From Acanthaster planci (Eukaryota; Echinodermata; Asteroidea; Valvatida; Acanthasteridae), in contig NW_019091386.1 in assembly GCF_001949145.1 (NCBI RefSeq), positions 572,777 to 636,776 of the forward strand: a DNA stretch of 64,000 nucleotides. The letters are read 5' to 3'. Of the stretch, positions 47,801-58,850 are shown one piece after another; positions within the stretch are counted from its first letter, which is position 1, and each line of letters begins with the position of its first letter. The translations under genes were made by a program, and so were the position numbers. Below the pieces are notes generated by a model. The model saw only the letters and a list, made by a program, of their open reading frames with translations. It was not told the DNA's origin and made no database searches.

Positions 47801-50011
47801 ACCTACACCTACTTGTTTGGATCTTTCAATTCTTCTGCCACGATATTCAGACTGTACCTGCGATAGCATGAAGACAAAGATATGAACTACTGACAATCCG
47901 GGACTACAATTAATGTGGTTAAAGAAGATAGCAATCTTTGCACGCCAGGTTATATGGTGTCATCCACGAACGAATACCACACTATAAAGAAGCGATAACA
48001 TCATCGTTTTAACAACTGAATATGCTCAGCCTAGCCTCGGCTGTAAACATATATTTGTCGCGTCAGTATACTATAAAGATTTTATTGAAAATTACCCCCG
48101 GTACTGCTTTAAACATGAAATCGGGCCAGAGGATTAAATTTAAATACACTGCCCCATAAAGAGTTGTATAAGTAAGTCTGAAACATACATGTACTCTTTT
48201 TCAATGAAATTCTTCTTTCCAGCTCAGACTAAAGCCCAAAGAGCATTTGACCCAAACCGAGTGCCTGCCTCAAGGATCTTTCAAGCCGACAAATTATTCC
48301 AGGGAATATCATCAGACTTCTTCGCTTCATTACGAAAGACCTAAGACTCCTCATATTAACTCATGCCTGTTTCATCATCACCTTTTGGGAAAGGAACAAG
48401 CGTTTTTCTTCTTTTGGGGAGGGGAGGTCGATAAAACACATGGGTAGGTCTGCGGGGCTGGTAAATCGAAACATACAAATGAAGGGTATGATATTTCAGT
48501 GGGAGGAATTCCAGAACGGAATTGTGCGGTGCCATTTCATTCAGAGGGCCGAAAGAATATCTTCATCTCCATTAAGTGACGGTAAGAGCATGCAGTAATT
48601 TTTAATCGTAAAGAACTCCCGGCATGAAACTTAGTTTGCTCCAGATCTCACTCAACATCGCCCGTATAGTAGTCCATCTCTTAAGACCAACTTACCAGCC
48701 CGCGTACGAGAAAAGTCCGGAATACAGCGCGTTCCCAAGCCCGGAAAAAGTGGAGCCCTCAAAGGCGTTCTCGAAATTCCGCGTCTCGCCTACAACAAAG
48801 AAGTACTAACATTATGTTACTATAAATTATGGTCCATATAAATAGGCCTAACACCAACTCAATAATTAAAACGTTTCAGCAAAGTTCATTGACGAATTCT
48901 ATGACTTTCGTCATGTAAGATTATTCCATTTAGGAAACAAGAAGTTCAGATTGTTAGAAACATGTACCTTGAATCAACTGCACGATACCGGCGACAATGA
49001 TGATCAGCAGTGCGACCACCTTGCAGACGGTGAAAAAGTTTTGGACGAACGTGGACAGGCGGGTACTCAACACGTTGGTCATTCCCAGTAGCACTGTACG
49101 AAATCAAAACAAAAACTCACAACAGAAGGATATGACATACCACCCATAGGTCTTGATCTGGGCCGACAGACGAGGCCGGGGTCTTACCCTGCATGGCACC
49201 GGATTCTGTAACCGTTTTAGATGCGAATATCCGCCAGAGATTCAGCAGGTTCGATTCACACCAGTGGCACAATGCGAATATGAGTCTGACCCGTGCATAC
49301 CAGGAAGATTCGGTCCGAGTTCTTCTTTATGCATATATCCTGCCTGAACTTGCCTCTTTTATCACGCGTATTCGTAAACTGCATGACTGTCTCAGAAACC
49401 TACTTCCCCACATTTTTTCAACTGATACTGTTATTTAGTTAAGGTATAATTCAATTAACGAAGCGTTTAACTGCGTTTCTGGTCGGAAAAATATTTATAA
49501 GCTATTTATTATCTCTACATTTGTATGACTTACATATTACAAGAGTTCCTAGGAGCTGAGGCATGATCTGTGGCGGTGGGCAGGAGGGGTCCGGGTAGAG
49601 AGGCTGTAGGCAGTAGTTACCGAACGTCAAGGCCACCACGGCAAAAGCCGATGGCTGAGCCATCAGGACAGCGATCCAAATCAGGAGGAAAGCCACCAGG
49701 TCGCCGTAGATGGCCTTCAAGTAGGCGTAGGCCCCGCCGGAAGAAGGCCAGGTCGTGCCCACCTCGGCGTAGCACAGCGCGCCCAGCAGCGAGAACACGC
49801 CGCAGACGACCCACAGCACCAGGGTCAGCCCAACTGAGCCCGCGCCGCTCAGCACCCCCTTCGGCGAGACAAATATCCCCGAGCCGATGATGATGCCTAG
49901 GTTGATGCACACCCCGCTGAAAAGCGAGATTGTTCGCTTCAGCTCAACCCTTGAAGAGCCCGCTGTCTCCTGGCTACCCATGGAGGACTGGTCGGCCTGA
50001 ATTTTCCCCAT
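44836..50011 (-). CDS. SLC7A8-like: LAT-type amino-acid transporter light chain, copy C (SLC7 family)
   Basis: Ten coding exons (minus strand, 5' to 3'): 50011-49534, 49093-48968, 48789-48696, 47857-47813, 47536-47413, 46853-46750, 46586-46490, 45869-45720, 45338-45161, 44894-44836. Exon sizes and phases equal those of copy B; the protein is 484 aa and intact. It has [33 protein letters not shown] with the heavy-chain cysteine, [46 protein letters not shown] and [10 protein letters not shown], and ends [14 protein letters not shown]. Distinct points are the change of Leu to Val in [21 protein letters not shown] in the TM3 region, and NMITCSR before TM8. The donor of exon 9 (CAAG|GTTTCC) is weak but kept in all three copies. 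Intron 5 contains a hairpin MITE (47101-47279). Confidence 0.92.
47101..47279. mobile_element. Hairpin MITE family H1, full copy
   Basis: A 179-bp palindrome. The left arm runs aatacgggcg, acaatagtgcgcctctgaga, caacgccttggccaatcaca, gtcgaccc; the right arm is its complement gggtcgacag, cattgtgattggccaaggcg, ggaggcgggctattgt, cgcccgaatt. The loop is tttccaaacgcgtatc. Related copies lie at 63662-63835 (full) and 27135-27242 (deleted). Confidence 0.75.
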
Positions 50012-50215
50012 CTTTAAAAAAGCTACCCCTACACAACTTTTTAGCGTGCAAAATGTACTACGTTACATCAGTCTATGCCTCACAGCAAATAAGATTGGAA
50101 TCCAACTGTGTTGCATATGGTAAAATAATCTACTAGGCTTTTTTATCACTGTTGACCTGTATGCAAGCTGATTCAACTGCAGTGTGGAATCATCATTATC
50201 GTACCGCGTGAGAAA

Positions 50216-50225
50216 TCAAAGGTCA
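50216..50225 (-). promoter_or_regulatory. Nuclear-receptor-like site, promoter of copy C
   Basis: TCAAAGGTCA (plus strand; TGACCTTTGA on the gene strand), 205 bp upstream of the start codon, matches the known half-site of HNF4/ERR-type receptors exactly. Its equivalents stand at 30375 (copy A, one mismatch) and 40352 (copy B, one mismatch). Confidence 0.4.
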
Positions 50226-51460
50226 CTTTAGTGCCGGTGACTTTGCTTAATTTCTCGTCTGTCGGGAGCTCGGCGCAGTGACGCTTTTGTTCAACATTTT
50301 AGCTTTCTCGCGGGGGGGGGTGAGAAATATGATTTCCCTGCACCAACGTTTTGTTCGCTGACAAGATTGCATGATACTCTAAACCCAGAAAAGCATTTAG
50401 TTGACTCTTTAAAGAAGGTTTTTGCGCAGTGACCTTCAACCTATGGGCGTAAGGAGAATCGATATTATGCACTACTAACTCAAAATGAGATGACTTCAGG
50501 CAAGTAAACATTGGAACAGTTTAATATTGAAACTCTCACGGGCGTTTTTTAGTTAATAAATGACCGCCTCTTTAACTTAACTTTTTCAGGGCAATGAACT
50601 GCTCCTCATGTGATTTCCAAATAGTATTCAGTTTCAGAAAAAAGACAAATTGAAATGAAAATTAGGGCATTCTAACCCAACTGTGTCCACACAGTAGGGT
50701 ATGCCCAACTTTGGTTGGAAAGAAATATTTTAAAAAGAATAAGGACATGGCCAAACAATAAGTACATGTATTGTGACATCGTGTCGAGATTGAAATACTG
50801 TAAAAAGATTAAGAGTATGTAAAAAAGAAAACTGATCCAAGAAAATGAGCGGGGGGGGTAGCAAGATACGTGGGATGCACAGACGTCAGTCGGATTAAGT
50901 CATCCCATCCATGACATGAAATCAAAACTCTTTAAAACTGGTAATAGCCCAGTTCTTGCTATTTCATTCAAATGCACTCAGGATAGGCAAAGTTGGGCAT
51001 GCCAAGCTAAGTCGTCAATATTGTTGTACGTCTCGAGATCTGGTCTCGAGACCATTTTCTGCGGTCTTGGTCTCAGTCTCGCCCTGGCAAAGTCTCGGTC
51101 TTGGGAGGGCCAGTCTCGGATGCCATAGTCTTGGGTCTCCCGACAAAGTGGGCCGCAGGTCACCGCCGCCAGTCAACATTGCTCATCAAGCTTAAAAAGA
51201 CAACCCAGCGCAGGAACAAGGGGCACACATGGAAAACCTTTCGACCATGAATAGGGCAGCATTATGCGAACTTTGAATACCTACTGTGGACTATTCCATT
51301 AGCTTCAAAGGGGGGTCAGCTTGCAATACAACGAACGAATATACAGAGTGAGTCTCTCCTCCATTGTCTTATATAATTCCAATTGTATTGCAGGTAAGTA
51401 CTTTGAATAATTGGGGAATTCTGTAATCAATTGTACAGCGCGCGAGGCACACAGTAAATG

Positions 51461-51714
51461 GCGCCCTCTATTGATGAAATAAATAGCACCCTCTGTTGAT
51501 CTTTTTAAACAACCTCGGTAAACTGGACGGCGCCCTCTATTGGCATACATATTACAACTCATAAAAACCAACAGCGCCCTCTTGTTTATGAAAAATGGAA
51601 GTAACGCCCTCTGTTGAAATAAAAATCAAAATAAAAAATGAAATAGCGCCCTCCTTTGAAACAAATTCTAAAATTAATTGTTAAGAATGCAGAATCACTG
51701 CACCCTCTATTGAT
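51461..51714. repeat. Cluster of seven GCGCCCTCT.TTGA motifs
   Basis: The motif gcgccctctattga or a close variant starts at about 51461, 51486, 51530, 51574, 51604, 51646 and 51700, all in one orientation with spacing of 25-54 bp, often preceded by aaatag or aaaat. The sequence between the motifs is not repeated, so this is not a plain tandem repeat. GCGCCCTCT.(G/T)TGG-type words overlap the known CTCF core. Confidence 0.65.
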
Positions 51715-52620
51715 CTCTTTCAGACAATTGCGGTCAAGTTCAGTGCAGTTGTGATACGTAAAATCTACAAGCGAGAATCAATACTGCCAACAGAATATGA
51801 ATAACGCAGGCAAGAACGTGACAGTTGTGAGCTGGACTAAGAAAAACAAATGCATCAAAGTGTCTTAATCAATTTTGAACGAAGCAAATTCTTTCTTTCA
51901 TTTGAAGCAGGTGGCACTAGGCTCTTTTCACATGCTTGCATAAATACTACATTCAAATTTGGCAGCTGTATTCAACAATTTCATTTATACTGTATTCAAA
52001 ATTCCTATCCGCGGTAAATCAATCACCACGAACTGTGAACAGTTCGTTTTCAAAGTAGAGAATTGAACAAAGCAACGAAACGTTACTGCTGCAGTGTAGA
52101 AAGACTTCATGAAAAAAACAACTGATATATAAAGAGAAAATTTTATGAATTAATTAAGCATCATAAATTCAAAGGGCAATACGTTTCCTTGTTCAAACAA
52201 ACCTTATGGCAAGCACACTTCTTTGAACTATTTATATACAACATAAATGACTTGCACAGCTTCAATCTCAAGTTTAACAAGGTAACATTCATGCCAATCC
52301 AAGAAAGTAAATACGAGCTCATTCCATATATGCACAGACTATAATCCAAGGAGACACCTGTACTACAGACGCACCATATTTGGGCGAGTGTACTTCACTT
52401 GAGCGCACCCACACTTTGGCTAAGTCACAACCTCCTATTGGTCAGAGACGAGGAAAGTAACAAGTATTTACCACCTGGAACAGGATGGACCCACCCTCAT
52501 AATGGCTTTAAGTTCTGGTCATCGGTGATTGTCTCATGGCTGTGTCTGTGTCCTAGTCAATGAATCGATCTTGGCTCGTCGGGGGCATTTCTGGTGTCAA
52601 ACTCTCTCGCTGAGCTTGAG

Positions 52621-55600
52621 TCAGAGTTGCTCGCATTCAAGCTGGCCCCAGTTCTTGCCAACACTGATTGAGACTGGTAGAGGTACCTGCAACAAAGTTT
52701 TAAGAAATTGATTGGAACACAAAACATTTTGCTTGAGTATAAAGCAAAACACAACCAAACAAACAAATTCCGCATGACTCGCTTTGTACCTGTAGTTGAG
52801 CGTGAACGCCGCAGTGAAATTCGTTCACCTCCATTGCAGACTTAACGAGTCCTGAAACAAAACAGAGAGAAAAAGCTTTCATGATCTCAACTGAACATTC
52901 ACAACTTTTAACATCTTCGGTTTCACTGGATTAAATTTAAAAAAAATTCATACCTCACACTAGTAAAGATGAAAAGCTCCACATCTGTACTCTGTCCAGT
53001 CTCAGGGAATACACGAATACATGCAACAAACAAGAGGAAAAAACCTACGACAGAAAAATGTAGCAATGCTCCTGACCTTTGACCTCTCCGACATCACTGT
53101 CAGCAACCTCCAGTAACAACTCATCGTGAATCTGAACAAGTAGTCTGCAGAGAGACAAAAAAAGATGATCATGACTTGCAATGGCCTGTACCAAACCTGA
53201 AGGTGTAAATTTCACCTAATCAAACCTGAAGGTGTAAATTTCACATGAAAGATTCAAAAGTTTGTTATTTAATCTATAGTCTCAAGTTTTCAATGTTATA
53301 CAGTCATGCTCTTTTAGAATTGAAGCTTATGAACATCAAATGATGTTGAATACTGTAATACCTAGCTTTGAGATCAGGTCGAGCTGCCAAGGCACGCACA
53401 ACTTGGATCATGGCCACCTTGCATATGTCAGCAGCAGACCCTATGACAATAATAATCAAACCCTGACAATTTTGTAATTGATAACCAAAAAAGCACAAGT
53501 GTCCACCACTACTGTCAACTGCACCTGCTGTTGGTACAGGACAAAAAAGCCCACAGCGTCTCTGGCCATGTCTTTATTACCTGGCTGTGGCTAAGAACAG
53601 CATGTAAGCCTATGGTATAGCCATTGGCAAGTAGCAGAAGCCACTTCCCACAGACACATGTGCTATTAGAAGTCATCCAGGTGTAAAAAGTAGGATTTCA
53701 GAGAGGCTCCATTACTTCCATACTCAAAGTGGTATTCAATTTCTTAAGCAAGAACTGAAAAAAAATGGACAATAGTTACTCTTCACACAAATTTTCAGTT
53801 TTCTGTCTTTATATGAAATAATAATGTTCAGGCTTTAAAAGATGCTACCAAAAAAATGACAAATTCATGGGTACCAAAAATGGCACAGCTTCTGAGACTT
53901 TCAGGCAAATCTAACAAGAGTCATGAGGGAGGGTACTTGATTTGGCAGGAAATGACCCCTCATCAATGAACATCAGAAATATCTGGTGTTTACCCAGGTC
54001 CCGAGTCTAACTGGCCATTTGTCCACCTACCCTGCACCACAAAATTGACGCACTGCCTCTCGGCGTGGGAGCGGGCATGGAACTCGGAGGCATTAATGCT
54101 GGGAATGAGGCGCCTCCGTCGAAGGATAGTCTGAATGAAGCCTTGCTGCTGACAGCAGGAGGTGCAGGCCCTGGTGAAGGAATGGACACCTCGAAACGTG
54201 CCTGGGTATCCAAGAGGACAATATCCAGGGGTCAATGAGGAGTCTTTGATTGATGGGCACAGGACATAATGTAAACCTCATGAATATTCAGTCAGCCCCA
54301 GTCTCTGATTGGTCAAATCAGATACTTTCAACAAAAATGGCACGCTATTAGTATAACTTGATTGGCTGGAAAAAACTGCCTGTTATTTCTACTAAAACCA
54401 GTTATCAACTTGATCACTTATTATAAATGGCTTTTATCACAGGCCACAAAATTCAATGAAATCTTTTACATCCACTTGACTGCAAAAATGCTCATAGCTT
54501 ACTGCATGATTATTTGACAGTGACTGACCAAACAGCAACATGCTTTTCTCAATCAGTCACTTGGTTACCTGTTTATATCTCCCTATAAACATACTTTAAA
54601 GCTAACTATCCTACTTTTTAAACTTATTCAGAAGATTTTCGGAGCATCAAAGTATCATTCATAAGGAACAGTTCCTTCACGGCATCATGGCTGTTCCTGG
54701 AACCAAAGAATACTCACCAAGGAAGCTTTTGGTGAACGTCTTGGCCTCCTCGCGGCTAACGCTGAGAGTCTCGGCCAACTTGTCTGGTCCTATATCAGAA
54801 ATGCGAACAACAAGTGGCAAATGTATTATCAATGAATGAAATGTCTGCATTAACTGTGTGGTAAAGGTCTTTGTAGGTACAACAATTGTTTCTATTGCTT
54901 TTACCTACCCCCTTACAGACTAAGCTATATCAATAAGGTTAACAATTTACTGGACACAAAATGGCAAACAATTTAAGTGCACCCCAACAGCAATAAAACA
55001 ACGGCTGCATGCATCACTCTATTTGACTTCCATTTTGTGCCCAACTTTGTGGCCACCATCGTGGTCATGTCGTCAATGTAAGTGTCCATGCACAGCACAT
55101 GCACAGATGTGCAGTTTTCACCAGCAAGGCTGTGCTGAAGGTATGTCCAACGACTACATGTACATAGATAGAGAATGGGTGTGTGAAACATTATTGCCCT
55201 GTCGTTACTTCTTCCACCTACCAACTCCATAGATCACCGAGTAGACAATCCTCTTTGTCTTTTCCCTCTCGGCGCTGGTGACACTAGACGTAGGCACACC
55301 AACCCTACAGGGAGTGAACAAACACTCGACATCAATGATAATCGTTGTGCTTGAAAAGGCACACCAACCCTACAAGGAGTGGACAAACACTGGACATCAC
55401 TGATAATCGTTGTGCTTGAAAAGGCACACCAACCCTACAGGGAGTGAACAAACACTGGACATCACTGATAATCGTTGTGCTTTGAAAACCCTTTGGTGTT
55501 CATTTATATCTCCAATTGATGTCCCCATTACTAAACGGGAGTTGTTTAAGTAAAATGACAGGCAAAAGCCACATGCGACCAAGACAGCATGCCTCATGCA

Positions 55601-56317
55601 ATACACAAACTTCTTTGGGGACGATCATCTGGTACAGATGATGTGCAGGTCGCTTTTGCTAATGCTGCCAAATTTTTGTACGGACAAAGGAGGTATTGGA
55701 GTGTCACCCCTTTCCTACCTACGTACAGCATCTTTGCAGTTAGGGCATATTTTATACACAGAGGGGCAGCAAGTCCACCATTTTCGAAACTAATCTGCTC
55801 CAAGTTTTTAATTTCTGGATCTTGGGCACTGGTCAGAATATCACTGCTTTAAAAGTCGGCCATCACACGTGACCAATCCTAAAAAGTAGGGCCACCAAGT
55901 ACCATTGCCAAGAAATCTTTCAAAGATAGATAATACCAGCAGGTCAAGCAGATACACCAGCAGAAGTAAACATGCATCATTAGCAGAAAGACCCTAAAAT
56001 CTGCTCTGTTTACCGGTGAGAAGTCTCAAAGCCTTTTCTTCCAAATTTGGCTGTGATTTTGTTTGAGTGACAGCTCTAGAACACAATAATGGAGCATATA
56101 TAGATGTCAATGTGGAATAATTGCAACCTGTGTTCTTCAAAGCACATGGGACAACAACAGGGTCATGGGGGCTGATTGAATGGGTGAAGGATGGACACAT
56201 ACCACTGAGATGCCAACTCCACAAAGATATCTGTGCAGTCTTTCTTGTTGAAGGCGCGCACCAGGACAGGATCGTGGGATAGGTGTGCCAGGAGACGCAA
56301 CTCAATCGACTGGAAGT
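52621..56317 (-). CDS. POLN: DNA polymerase nu (POLN), C-terminal polymerase domain, partial
   Basis: POLN is a family A DNA polymerase used in translesion synthesis and crosslink or recombination repair. Eight 3' exons (minus strand, 5' to 3'): 56317-56203, 55304-55222, 54789-54718, 54201-54031, 53440-53362, 53144-53077, 52851-52790, 52686-52621. Phases agree and the stop is TGA at 52623-52621. Motif A is DFQSIELRLLAHLSHD, with the metal-binding Asp at the start. Motif B (O helix) is REKTKRIVYSVIYG, with the conserved R, K and Y-G. Next come QTILRRRRLIPSI and HAERQCVNFVVQGSAADICK, then motif C, QIHDELLLEV, with the catalytic Asp. The end is VSISVGKNWGQL. The wording HAERQ.VNFVVQGSAAD(L/I)CK fits POLN better than POLQ. 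The 5' half of the gene was not found up to 64000 and must lie further right, beyond a long intron. The tail after GKNWGQL is short compared with mammalian POLN. Confidence 0.88.
55293..55487. repeat. 65-bp tandem repeat, three units, over a POLN splice acceptor
   Basis: Three units start ggcacaccaaccctacagg at 55293, 55358 and 55423. On the gene strand each contains the acceptor of the POLN exon 55304-55222 and the first dozen exon bases, so three near-identical 3' splice sites stand 65 bp apart. The lowest-coordinate one leads into the open exon. Confidence 0.8.
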
Positions 56318-58850
56318 CTGCAAAAAAAGCAATTACAATTCAGTTTTTCTGCAAAACCATTCCAATTTTGGTTACATGAAAGTATCATTTGTAATGTGCA
56401 TTGTAGTGGTTTTTGCACCCATTAACAGCTACCATAGCTGCTGACCGATATTTCAAAATTGCCAAACCCATGCAGTACATGTGATTGATGTCCAACAAAG
56501 TATGCGCTTGTATTATCCTGGATGTATGGGGTTTGTTGGTCACTCAGTCTCACTCTGCTCTGTTTTTTGCTAGACTTTGAAGCAGACTACATCTCACTGA
56601 ATGATTTCTTTAACAACCTATTTGTTATAAGATTTGCCGTATTCTTTGACATCCATGCCTTGCCCTGCTCATTTTTGCTTACAATATTTGTCATCAAACT
56701 GTTGATTATTGCCAGAAATCAGCAGCGTAAAATAAAGGCAGAGGAAATCAATATAGGCAACACTGAAACCAACAAGGCCACCGATGATGACGATAATCAG
56801 GTGGTCCAACCAAGGAGACCCCACTCCTGGAAATCAACAAAATATTTGTGTAATCATCGTGGCATGGGTTCCCTGTAACATCGCAACCAACATTGCCTGT
56901 TTCCAGGACAGTAAGTCAAACATCGTTTCAGTAGTTTTGTCTTTGCCGGTGTCTCCATTTTTCAGATGATCTTGGGGGTACTGTTTCTGACATACGCCCT
57001 ACGTGAACACAAAGGGGTTCTGTGTAATGCAGGCAAAGCTGTCACATACAAACTTAAGCGATGAACTAACTGCTGATAGGGAAAGCCATGTGAATTCTCT
57101 AAAAATTTCCTAGAAATAATTCTTTTTTTTTAGACAAATGTTCAGACTGATAAATCAAAGACGGCTGGTTGGATTTCCGAAACCAAAAAGATAACAGTAA
57201 GCTTCAAATGCTGTTTCCTATAATAGATACTTTAATTGAATATGATGTCTCTAAAGGCAAACTCTCATTTCAAAACTGACCTTATCAAAGTTAAAGAGGT
57301 GATTTAAGAAAATTTGGGTCAAGTGTTGTGTTTATCGAAAATTCCTCAAACAGAGATATTTATTATCTCTGTTTTATTAAATTGATGCTCATATTAAAAC
57401 AAGACATGCACGAAGGGTCATTATACTTTGCATGACCTGTCAACTTGGCCACCAGACATAATGTTGAGAAGGAAAAAAATTGAAGCAAGCACCATCAAAG
57501 TGAAAGGACAAACGCTACCCTGCTCCCATTGGTCGGAGTCAACAGAATAGCTCAGTAGGAGAATTTGATGAATTTGTGTATGTTATAAAAACTACGCCGT
57601 TGCCGCTGATACTGCACAAGTTTTTATGAATAATTTTCCTGGTGGGTGTTGCCATGGATATTTTGATCCGAATGAACATCCTGCGAGATAGACAGCATCT
57701 CCAACGACTGCAAAATCTCTCCAGTCGATGATAAAACTGTCTACAGTGGTGATTAGTTTCGCATGCAGAACCACAGCATTGAGGGTAATAGAAACTGGAC
57801 ATTTCTATGGTTCTTGAACAACTGATGTAATATTTCTGCCTTTCACACACCAGAGGTTTCTGATTGGCAAATGCCATTATGCATCCACCACATCAATGGG
57901 CCCATATCCACTAGGTGAGCCTTTCTAAATCCAGCTGGAATTATCTCTTGACAAAAAAAGCTTCATGACAGAAAATGAGGACAGGGGCTGATGCCGCTTA
58001 GTAACCATAAATGAGGTGTAGAAATATTAGTTGGTGCTGCTGGGAAAATTGGCAGTTGTTTGACTGAGATGCTACTGCCACACATCAGTTGCAACCTTCG
58101 CATACACTCTCTTCTCAGTAGGCGTTCCTTGAGGCAGCCAAGAGAGATGGGTCTAATGTTACTGCACCTTTGTTGAACTGCATGTATGATGCTAATCGCT
58201 GGCGCCCGTGCTGCACCTGCTGAAAAAGAAGGTATACCCCCTTGCATGGCACTCAGTTTACAGAAAGACTGAACAAGATTTTTAGACCATACATGTACCT
58301 GCATTCTGCCGAGCTACTGACCCACAAGACACGCAGTATATCTGCCCTGAGCCGAAGTGCACCACCAATCGGTGAAAAGAAACACAGGTGGTTACAAGCA
58401 GGTTCTTGCACGCGTTCTGCGTGTACGCAAAGACCATACATGCTGGAGTAAATTAGTTAAGCGTACTCAGCGTGCTCCTCGTCAAACGCGCATATACTTG
58501 CGCACCTCATGGTGTGCCTATGCGGTGAGTACCTAAAAAACACCCTCTTTCGTTCCGCTCGGAGTGGATAATCAGGTCTTCTGAGTCAGAACCTGAACAG
58601 TTGGGAGTGTGTCGGGAGAACTGGACCCGCCACACAGTTGTCTTCATTCAAATGCAATCAAGCAAGGAGAGAAGAGCTCCGGGGGACTCTTGCAGCGACA
58701 GGAAACAGGCTACAAGTTTCTGGCCAGGCCGACAAGACAACAGGAGGAGGATCAAACTAAATGTACCTTCTGATGGAAATAGATAATTCAGACTATGCGA
58801 CAAACAATTGAATTTATTTGCGTCTCGGAGGAACCATCCAGTGGATTACA
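56318..58850. other. Probable POLN intron with GPCR pseudogene and 5' flank of the intact GPCR
   Basis: No minus-strand POLN exon is seen. Plus-strand GPCR remains lie at 56415-57063. The block 57430-58260 is related to 62830-63640 (shared tctgattggc.aatgccatta, ggcccata, gggctgatg / gagactgatg), marking a duplicated unit. Confidence 0.5.
56415..57063 (+). pseudogene. Class A GPCR pseudogene (TM3 to C-tail remnant)
   Basis: It begins inside TM3 with the DRY region (ADRYFKIAKPMQYM), which is followed by a TGA stop where the intact gene has CGA, then LMSNKVCACII and a damaged TM4. It reads on through ISLNDFFNN, TM5 and IARNQQRKI, loses frame in TM6, and ends with a recognisable tail (TYALREHKGVL, then KLKR and stop). 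TM1-TM2 are missing. The parent is a close relative of the gene at 58851. Confidence 0.8.

Larger units (their letters stand above)
50012..52620. other. Promoter side of copy C, motif cluster and intergenic DNA
   Basis: The first 1 kb upstream of copy C is related to the sequences upstream of copies A and B (for example actttggttggaaag near 50708 and 30557). A tctcg/ggtctcg simple repeat lies at 51030-51140, and a cluster of GCGCCCTCT motifs at 51461-51714. No gene is seen. Confidence 0.55.

Noticed and set aside
49245-49265. ggttcgattcacacc, resembling a tRNA B box
   Set aside because: No matching A box or acceptor stem is visible, and the same place in copies A and B is ordinary intron 1 sequence. 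Not called a tRNA or tRNA-derived SINE.
55293-55487. Regular repeats that could be taken for a CRISPR array (also 10610-10747 and 23678-23830)
   Set aside because: Units are directly adjacent without unique spacers, and the context is animal introns.
58818-58850. Upstream extension of the GPCR frame
   Set aside because: It would need a TTG start. The first ATG (58851) gives a normal short N-terminus with a glycosylation site.
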